Below, in pieces: positions 39,796-45,904 of a stretch of 64,000 nucleotides of DNA. The translations under genes were made by a program, and so were the position numbers. This DNA comes from Nevskia sp. (GTDB lineage: Bacteria; Pseudomonadota; Gammaproteobacteria; Nevskiales; Nevskiaceae). The stretch lies in contig JAKFUK010000003.1 of NCBI GenBank assembly GCA_021732745.1, forward strand, positions 62,001 through 126,000, read 5' to 3'. The first letter of the stretch is position 1; each line of letters opens with the position of its first letter. The notes under the pieces are model-generated. The model did not search any database, was not told where the DNA came from, and worked only from the letters and a program-made list of their open reading frames with translations.

Positions 39796-41079
39796 ATGAA
39801 TGCAACCAAGGGGATGCAGAGACTCGTGCGGCCTGCGCTGGCCACGATGATGATGTTCGCAGGCGCTGCGATGGCTGCCGATCCGCTCGCCGATCTGCCG
39901 TTTCGCTTGACCGGCGGCACGCCGAATCTCGATGTCCGGCTGCGTTACGAGTACCTGCATCTGGACAATCCGCTGCCCGCACCGCTGACCCAGGACACCG
40001 CACAGCAGGTATCGGTGCGCGTGCGCCTGGGCTACACGACGGCCGCCTGGAATGGACTCGACGGGCAACTGGAGTACGAAGGTCTCGATACCGTCGGCGA
40101 CGATCGCTACAACTCGCTGACCAATGGCCGCAGCAACTATCCGGCGATTCCCGACGCCCAGGTCCACGAAGTCAATCAGGTCTGGCTGCGCTACTCGGGC
40201 TTGCCGAAAACGCAGATCAAGTACGGCCGCCAGCGCATCAATCTGGACAATCAACGCTTTGTCGGCGGGGTGGCCTGGCGGCAGGATGAACAGACTTTCG
40301 ATGCGACTTATCTCAACAGCACGCTGATTCCGAAGACCACCGTTCAGTACGCGCATCTGGACCGCGTCAACTCGTTCCGCAATTTCGCGATCAACGGCCG
40401 CAATACCGATCAGCTCGACATCGACGGGCATCTGATCAACAGCTCTACGGCGATCCTCGGCAAGAGGCTGAATCTGACCGGCTACGGCTACTTCCTCGAT
40501 TTCGGCACGGTGCCGGGTGCGGCCGTCGGCCGCCTGCTGGCCAACTCGCAGACCTACGGCCTGCGTGCTACCGGCAGCGTGCCGGTCAAGACGCTGACTT
40601 TCGGCTACACCCTGGAATACGCCGCCCAGCAGGACTGGCGCGGCGGCATCGACAAGGATCACCGCTACGGACTCGCGGAAGCCAATGTCGGCTGGAAGAA
40701 GCTGAAGGCGACTGCAGGCTACGAAGTGCTGGGCGGCAACGGCGTCACCAGCTTCCAGACACCGCTGGCCACCACTCACGCCTTCGACGGCTGGGCCGAC
40801 CAGTTCCTGATCACGCCGACCGAAGGCCTGCGCCGCGCGTACGCCTCGTTCGGCGCGACCGTTGCCAAAGCCAGCCTGACGGCGATCTTCCACGACTTCT
40901 CCGCTGACGCTGGCCCGCATTTCGGCAACGAAGTGGATCTGCTCGCCAGCTATCCGGTGCTCGACAACTTCACGCTGTTCGCCAAGTTCGCCGCCTATTT
41001 CGCGGATGAATTTCCGGTGGTCGCCGGCCAGGCCACCAATGTGCAGCGCGGCTGGCTGTACGCCGAATACAAGTTCTGA
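39796..41079 (+). CDS. Outer-membrane porin of the alginate-export type, nitrate-operon linked
   Basis: A 427-residue outer-membrane beta-barrel. AAGGGG precedes the ATG; a Sec signal peptide (MNATKGMQRLVRPALATMM, ending GAAMA) is followed by VRLRYEYLHLDN and many alternating hydrophobic strands, ending with the aromatic C-terminus YAEYKF. The family resemblance is to alginate-export (AlgE-like) porins. It is the first gene after the nitrate-controlled leader and 28 bp ahead of nrtA, so it probably passes nitrate or nitrite through the outer membrane. That substrate is inferred from context only. Confidence 0.82.
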   Translation: MNATKGMQRLVRPALATMMMFAGAAMAADPLADLPFRLTGGTPNLDVRLRYEYLHLDNPLPAPLTQDTAQQVSVRVRLGYTTAAWNGLDGQLEYEGLDTVGDDRYNSLTNGRSNYPAIPDAQVHEVNQVWLRYSGLPKTQIKYGRQRINLDNQRFVGGVAWRQDEQTFDATYLNSTLIPKTTVQYAHLDRVNSFRNFAINGRNTDQLDIDGHLINSSTAILGKRLNLTGYGYFLDFGTVPGAAVGRLLANSQTYGLRATGSVPVKTLTFGYTLEYAAQQDWRGGIDKDHRYGLAEANVGWKKLKATAGYEVLGGNGVTSFQTPLATTHAFDGWADQFLITPTEGLRRAYASFGATVAKASLTAIFHDFSADAGPHFGNEVDLLASYPVLDNFTLFAKFAAYFADEFPVVAGQATNVQRGWLYAEYKF

Positions 41080-41107
41080 TCCGCCATTTCCTTCGACGAG
41101 AATTCCG

Positions 41108-42376
41108 ATGAAACAACCCAGTCCTGTGTTGCCGGCCGATGGCGCGCGCCGCGAGTTCCTTGGCCGCTCCCTGAATCTCGGCCTGTCGGCGATCCTGCTT
41201 GGCGGTGTCGCGCCCGCGTACCTCGCGACGGTCGGCGCGGCCGATTTCGGCAAGCCTGAAAAGACCGACATCAGCATCGGCTTCATTCCACTGACCGACT
41301 GCGCCAGCGTGGTGATGGCCAGCGAACTGGGCCTGTTCAAGAAGTACGGCCTGAACGTCAGCGTGTCCAAGGAAGCGAGCTGGGCAGCGGTGCGCGACAA
41401 GGTGCTGCTCGGTCAGCTCGACGCTGCGCACATGCTTTACGGCATGGTCTACGGCGCCCATCTCGGCATTGGCTCGCAGAAGAAGGACATGGCGATCCTG
41501 ATGGGCATCAACCACAACGGCCAGGGCATCACGCTGTCCAGCAAGCTGGCCGAGGCGGGCGTCAAGGATGGCGCGTCCCTGAAGAAGGCGGTTGCCAAGA
41601 AGGATCGCGAATACACCTTCGCCCAGACCTTCCCGACCGGCACCCATGCGATGTGGCTCTACTACTGGTTGGCGGCCAATGGCATCGACCCGTTCCGGGA
41701 TGTGAAGAACATCGTCATCCCGCCTCCGCAGATGGTCGCCAACATGCGGGTCGGCAACATGGATGGCTACTGCGTCGGCGAGCCCTGGAACGCGCGCGCG
41801 GTGTTCGATCGCATCGGGTTCACGGTGACCACCAGCCAGGCGATCTGGAAGAACCATCCGGAAAAGGTGCTCGGCACCACCAAGGAGTTCGTCGACAAGT
41901 ATCCGAACACGGCTCGGGCCATGGTCGCGGCGATGATCGAGGCCAGCCAATACATCGATGCCATGGCCAACCGCGCCAAGGTGTCCGAGGTGATCGGCGG
42001 CAAGGCCTATGTCAATGCGCCGGCCCAGGTGATCCTCGGCCGCATGCAGGGCCATTACGAGGACGGGCTCGGCAAGAAGTGGAGCGATCCGGACTACATG
42101 AAGTTCTTCGCCGATGGCGAAGTGAACTTCCCGTATCTGTCGCACGGTGCCTGGTTCCTGACCCAGCTGCGGCGCTGGGGCCTGCTCAAGGAAGATCTCG
42201 ACTATCTGGCGGTGGCCAAGCAGGTCAACCAGCTCGACCTCTATTCGAGTGTCGCCAAGACGCTCGGCGTACCGGTGCCGGCCACTGCGATGAAGACCGA
42301 AACCCTGTTCGACGGCACGGTGTTCGATCCGTCGAAGGCGGCCGCCTACGCCAGCGGCTTCGCAATCCGAGCCTGA
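41108..42376 (+). CDS. nrtA: Nitrate ABC transporter substrate-binding protein
   Basis: Periplasmic nitrate/nitrite-binding component of 422 residues. The N-terminus has a twin-arginine motif (RREFLGRS at about 17-24) with a hydrophobic stretch ending near GAADF, so Tat export is likely. The binding domain contains IGFIPLTDCASVVMASELG, KEASWAAVRDKVLLGQLDAAH, FPTGTHAMWLYYWLAANGIDP and MDGYCVGEPWNARAVFD, as in NrtA/CmpA. It is paired with nrtB 4 bp downstream. NasS in the same locus is its cytoplasmic relative. Confidence 0.95.
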   Translation: MKQPSPVLPADGARREFLGRSLNLGLSAILLGGVAPAYLATVGAADFGKPEKTDISIGFIPLTDCASVVMASELGLFKKYGLNVSVSKEASWAAVRDKVLLGQLDAAHMLYGMVYGAHLGIGSQKKDMAILMGINHNGQGITLSSKLAEAGVKDGASLKKAVAKKDREYTFAQTFPTGTHAMWLYYWLAANGIDPFRDVKNIVIPPPQMVANMRVGNMDGYCVGEPWNARAVFDRIGFTVTTSQAIWKNHPEKVLGTTKEFVDKYPNTARAMVAAMIEASQYIDAMANRAKVSEVIGGKAYVNAPAQVILGRMQGHYEDGLGKKWSDPDYMKFFADGEVNFPYLSHGAWFLTQLRRWGLLKEDLDYLAVAKQVNQLDLYSSVAKTLGVPVPATAMKTETLFDGTVFDPSKAAAYASGFAIRA

Positions 42377-42380
42377 GCCC

Positions 42381-43286
42381 ATGCCATCGAGACTGAAGCT
42401 CGTGCGCGACAACCAGACTGAGCCCATGCCGGATGCAGTGCCCGCCAACGATGCCGGGACTCGCCCCGTTCCAGCGCTGACGCTGCCGGCAGCGCCCTCA
42501 CGAGCGGCGGCGATCGCCCGCAGCAGTCTCGCAGCGGTGCTGCCGCCGCTGATCGGCGTCAGCACGCTGATCCTGATCTGGGCGCTGGTCGCGCAGGGTT
42601 CCGACTATCTGCCCGGACCACGCGCCACCTTGATGTCGGCGATCGAGCTGTTCTCCGATCCGTTCTACAGCCGTGGCCCGAACGATCAGGGCATCGGCTG
42701 GAACCTGCTGGCCTCGCTGGGCCGTGTGGCGCAGGGCTTCGGCATGGCGGCGCTGGTCGGCATTCCGCTCGGCTTCGTGCTCGGCCGCTTCGCGATGATC
42801 AACGCGGCGTTCCAGCCGATCGTGTCGCTGCTGCGGCCGGTGTCGCCGCTGGCCTGGCTGCCGATCGGCCTGGCGGTGTTCCAGGCCGCCAATCCGGCGG
42901 CGATCTTCACCATCTTCATCTGCTCGATCTGGCCGATGCTGCTGAACACCGCACTCGGTGTGGCCAGCGTGCCGCAGGACTATCTGAACGTCGCCCGGGT
43001 GCTGAGGCTGAGCGAATGGACGGTATTCACGCGGATCCTGCTGCCCGCCTCGATTCCGTATGTATTGACAGGCGCGAAGCTGGCACTGGGTATCGCCTGG
43101 CTGTCGATCGTCGCCAGCGAAATGCTGACCGGTGGCGTCGGCATCGGCTTCTGGCTCTGGGACGAATGGAACAATCTCAATATGGAACACATCCTGATCG
43201 CCATCATCGTGATCGGCGTCGTGGGGCTTGCCATCGAGCAGGGCATGAACCTGATCGCCAAGCGCTTTGACTACCGGAGCAATTGA
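42381..43286 (+). CDS. nrtB: Nitrate ABC transporter permease
   Basis: Inner-membrane subunit with about six transmembrane helices in 301 residues. After a polar N-terminal tail of about 50 residues come [17 protein letters not shown] and [22 protein letters not shown]. The permease EAA-like loop reads [17 protein letters not shown] and [14 protein letters not shown]. The middle GVASVPQDY is typical of the NrtB/SsuC group. It lies 4 bp after nrtA and 1 bp before nrtD. Confidence 0.95.
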   Translation: MPSRLKLVRDNQTEPMPDAVPANDAGTRPVPALTLPAAPSRAAAIARSSLAAVLPPLIGVSTLILIWALVAQGSDYLPGPRATLMSAIELFSDPFYSRGPNDQGIGWNLLASLGRVAQGFGMAALVGIPLGFVLGRFAMINAAFQPIVSLLRPVSPLAWLPIGLAVFQAANPAAIFTIFICSIWPMLLNTALGVASVPQDYLNVARVLRLSEWTVFTRILLPASIPYVLTGAKLALGIAWLSIVASEMLTGGVGIGFWLWDEWNNLNMEHILIAIIVIGVVGLAIEQGMNLIAKRFDYRSN

Positions 43287-43287
43287 G

Positions 43288-44082
43288 ATGACGGCTTATC
43301 TGGAAATCGACAACGTCTCGGTGGTGTTCAAGGCGCGCGGCAAAAGTTTCGTTGCCGTGCGCGATGTCGACATCAAGGTCGCGCAGGGCGAGTTCGTGAC
43401 CATCATCGGCCACTCCGGCTGCGGCAAGTCGACGGTGCTGAACGTGATCGCCGGTCTCGTTGATGCCGCACGCGGCGGCGCGGTGCTGGCCGGTCGCGAG
43501 ATTGACGGCCCGAGCCCGGAACGCGCCGTGGTGTTCCAGAACCATTCGCTGCTGCCCTGGCTGAGCTGTTACGGCAACGTCCATCTGGCCGTGCAGCGGG
43601 TGTTCGGCAACGTCGAAAGCAAGGCGCAGGTCGCCGATCGCACCCAAGCGGCACTGGCGCTGGTCGGCCTGACGCATGCGAAGGATAAGCGGCCGAACGA
43701 GATTTCCGGCGGCATGAAGCAGCGGGTCGGCATTGCCCGGGCGCTGGCGATGGAGCCGAAGGTGCTTTTGATGGACGAACCCTTCGGTGCCCTCGATGCC
43801 CTGACCCGCGCCAATCTCCAGGACGCGCTGATGGACATCCAGGCCAAGAGCCGCAACACCGTGGTGATGATCACCCACGATGTCGATGAAGCCGTGCTGC
43901 TGTCCGACCGCGTGGTGATGATGACCAACGGGCCGGCGGCGACCGTCGGTGAAGTGCTGGACATCGACCTGCCGCGCCCGCGCCATCGCCTGCAACTGGC
44001 CACCGACCCGCGCCACCACGCGCTCAGGGCCGACATCCTGCGGTTTCTGCATGAGCGGCAGAGACATCCGGTTGCTGCCTGA
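43288..44082 (+). CDS. nrtD: Nitrate ABC transporter ATP-binding protein
   Basis: ATPase of the NrtABD importer, 264 residues. Walker [10 protein letters not shown] lies near residue 41, the Q-loop as [11 protein letters not shown], the signature as [16 protein letters not shown], Walker B as [12 protein letters not shown] and the switch histidine in [15 protein letters not shown]. It lacks the NrtA-like C-terminal sensor domain of cyanobacterial NrtC. The ATG at 43288 follows CGGAG, just after the nrtB stop. It ends the first nitrate unit. Confidence 0.95.
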   Translation: MTAYLEIDNVSVVFKARGKSFVAVRDVDIKVAQGEFVTIIGHSGCGKSTVLNVIAGLVDAARGGAVLAGREIDGPSPERAVVFQNHSLLPWLSCYGNVHLAVQRVFGNVESKAQVADRTQAALALVGLTHAKDKRPNEISGGMKQRVGIARALAMEPKVLLMDEPFGALDALTRANLQDALMDIQAKSRNTVVMITHDVDEAVLLSDRVVMMTNGPAATVGEVLDIDLPRPRHRLQLATDPRHHALRADILRFLHERQRHPVAA

Positions 44083-44094
44083 AGGCCGATAAAG

Positions 44095-44214
44095 CCCTTC
44101 TCCCCTCGGGGCCAGAGCATGCCTCTGGCGGTTGGGATGAGGGTGTTTCAGGCTAGGGCGTCCTCCATCTGAAGCGCCCTCACCCCCGACCCCTCTCCCG
44201 AGGGGAGAGGGGAG
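44095..44214. repeat. GC-rich inverted-repeat element, intergenic copy with nested palindrome
   Basis: The right end (CCCTCACCCCCGACC and CTCTCCCGAGGGGAGAG parts) is the inverted counterpart of the left end of the element inside nirB (46820-46861). The left end carries the same CTTCTCCCCTCGGG start but has a 19-base near-palindrome (44111-44129, arms GCCAGAG and CTCTGGC) in place of the AGAGGGGT part. It follows nrtD and may also terminate it. Confidence 0.75.
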
Positions 44215-44288
44215 ACCAGCGGTTCCGTCCGGCCTCGTTTCATCGAAGCCGGCGGAGCTTTTTGAACAGCCCGGTGCCGACTTGGTGC

Positions 44289-44309
44289 GGCGCACCAGTC
44301 TGGTGCGCC
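44289..44309. promoter_or_regulatory. NtrC-like enhancer site upstream of the narK-nir-nas unit
   Basis: GGCGCACC-AGTCT-GGTGCGCC is a perfect 8-bp inverted repeat with the NtrC half-site spacing. An overlapping TGGTGC/GCACCA repeat lies on its left side. It is about 70 bp upstream of the sigma-54 element. Confidence 0.65.
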
Positions 44310-44371
44310 GAGGCCGCGTCAAATGATCGAGCACGCACCGCAAGCTATTGATTACCAATTATTTATCAGGA

Positions 44372-44387
44372 CGGCACGGCCTTTGCT
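44372..44387 (+). promoter_or_regulatory. Sigma-54 promoter of the narK-nirBD-nas unit
   Basis: CGGCACGGCCTTTGCT matches the sigma-54 consensus closely (GGCACG, four bases, TTGCT) with 10 bases between the GG and GC elements. The expected start is near 44397. Confidence 0.78.
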
Positions 44388-44400
44388 TCATCGTCCTTAG

Positions 44401-44463
44401 CGTGGTTAACGGCGATCACGTGAGTTTCATTCTGGCGGCTAATGGCGTCCGCGAATCTCACGT
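44401..44463 (+). ncRNA. Second ANTAR-type leader, upstream of the nitrate transporter gene
   Basis: P1 (44401-44420) is CGTGGTT-AACGGC-GATCACG and P2 (44435-44452) is GCGGCT-AATGGC-GTCCGC with one mismatch. Both loops have six bases with A1 and G4. An alternative 7-bp stem (44418-44424 with 44457-44463) would break P1. No U-run follows, so the way NasT would act here differs or a weak terminator is involved. Confidence 0.65.
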
Positions 44464-44479
44464 CCTTTCGGAGCCGACC

Positions 44480-45823
44480 ATGACTGTCCCCGCGTACCTC
44501 GTAAAAGCCACCCGCGTCGATCTGCGCGATCTGTCCACGCCCGCGATGCGTGCCTTCCACCTGACCTGGATGGCGTTCTTCGTCTGCTTTTTCGCCTGGT
44601 TCGCCTGCGCCCCGTTGATGCCGATCATCAAGGGCGAGTTCGGTCTGACCAAGGACCAGATCGCGAACATCAACATCGCGGCCGTCGCGGTGACCATCCT
44701 CGTCCGTCTGATCATCGGCCCGCTCTGCGACCGCTACGGTCCGCGCAAGGCCTACACCGGCCTGCTGCTGTTCGGTGCCATTCCGGTGTTCGGCGTCGCC
44801 TCGGCGCAGAGCTACGAAAGCTTCCTGTTCTTCCGTCTGGCGATCGGCGCGATCGGCGCCAGCTTCGTGATCACCCAGTACCACACCAGCGTGATGTTCG
44901 CGCCCAATGTCGTCGGCACCGCGAACGCTGCGGCCGCTGGCTGGGGCAACTCGGGTGGCGGTGCCACGCAGACCTTGATGCCGCTGATCGTGGTGGCGCT
45001 GGCACTGTTTGGTGTCGAGCAGGCTGGCGGCTGGCGCATTGCCCTGCTGGTGCCGGGCGTGCTGATGCTGGTGATGGCTTGGGCCTACTGGAAGTACACG
45101 CAGGACTGCCCGGCCGGCAATTACGACACCTTGCGCGCCACCGGCTTGATGCCGGATACCGGCAAGAAAGTGGGCATGACCAGCTTCAAGCGCGCTTGCA
45201 GCAACTACCGCGTCTGGCTGCTGTTCGTCACTTACGGCGCCTGCTTCGGTGTGGAAATCTTCATCCACAACGTGGCCGCGCTGTACTACGTTGAGCGCTT
45301 CGGCCTGTCGATCAAGGCGGCGGGCTTTGCGGCCGGCACCTTCGGCCTGCTGGCACTGTTTGCCCGCGCGCTTGGCGGCATCGCTTCCGATCGCATCGCC
45401 AAGACCAAGGGTCTCGATGGCCGCACCTTGCTGCTGTTCGGCCTGATGGTCGGCGAAGGTCTGGGCCTGCTGTGGTGGGCGCAGATGGACAGCGTCGCCA
45501 TCGCCGTCGTCGCGATGCTGACCTTTGGTCTGTTCACCCACATGGCCTGTGGGGCGACCTACGCGCTGGTGCCGTTCATCGACCGTTCGGCCCTCGGCGG
45601 TGTCGCCGGCATCATCGGCGCGGGCGGCAATGTCGGTGCCGTCGCCGCCGGCTTCCTGATGAAGGCATCGCCGGACACCCAGAGCTGCCTGTTGATCCTT
45701 GGCGGTCTGGTCACGCTTTCGGCGGTCTGCGCGATCGCGGTGCGCTTCACGGCCGAGCACAAGACGCAGGAACAGCAGCTGTTCGAGATGGCGGTGGCGG
45801 AGCGGCAGGCGCTGGCGGCCTGA
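44480..45823 (+). CDS. narK: Nitrate/nitrite MFS transporter (NNP family)
   Basis: Inner-membrane transporter of 447 residues with about 12 hydrophobic helices. The ATG at 44480 follows GGAG and gives MTVPAYLVKATRVDLRD. FAWFACAPLMPIIKGEFGLT, the first nitrate signature region GWGNSGGGATQTLMPLI and the second (GAGGNVGAVAAGF) are clear, along with ALGGIASDRIAKTKG. It resembles NasA/NrtP assimilatory types, so it offers a second route for nitrate next to NrtABD. First gene of the second nitrate unit. Confidence 0.94.
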   Translation: MTVPAYLVKATRVDLRDLSTPAMRAFHLTWMAFFVCFFAWFACAPLMPIIKGEFGLTKDQIANINIAAVAVTILVRLIIGPLCDRYGPRKAYTGLLLFGAIPVFGVASAQSYESFLFFRLAIGAIGASFVITQYHTSVMFAPNVVGTANAAAAGWGNSGGGATQTLMPLIVVALALFGVEQAGGWRIALLVPGVLMLVMAWAYWKYTQDCPAGNYDTLRATGLMPDTGKKVGMTSFKRACSNYRVWLLFVTYGACFGVEIFIHNVAALYYVERFGLSIKAAGFAAGTFGLLALFARALGGIASDRIAKTKGLDGRTLLLFGLMVGEGLGLLWWAQMDSVAIAVVAMLTFGLFTHMACGATYALVPFIDRSALGGVAGIIGAGGNVGAVAAGFLMKASPDTQSCLLILGGLVTLSAVCAIAVRFTAEHKTQEQQLFEMAVAERQALAA

Positions 45824-45832
45824 GTTTCTTGC

Positions 45833-45858
45833 TCCTTCCCCCGCTTGCGGGGGAAGGA
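45833..45858. repeat. Solitary hairpin of the CCCCCGCTTGCGGGGG repeat family
   Basis: A 10-bp stem TCCTTCCCCC/GGGGGAAGGA around GCTTGC lies between the transporter gene and nirB. The same core occurs at both ends of the element inside the nitrate reductase gene (51909-52095). No U-run follows, so it is not an obvious terminator. Confidence 0.7.
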
Positions 45859-45904
45859 TCAAAGCGGCAACAGCAACACAACCAATAACAAGAGACTCAA
45901 CCCC

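Noticed and set aside
43288..44082. NrtC-type fusion (ATPase with NrtA-like domain)
   Set aside because: The protein ends after the ATPase domain at 264 residues, so it is the NrtD form.
45833..45858. Terminator between the nitrate transporter gene and nirB
   Set aside because: The stem is strong but no U-run follows, and the core recurs inside nasA, so it is better described as a repeat.
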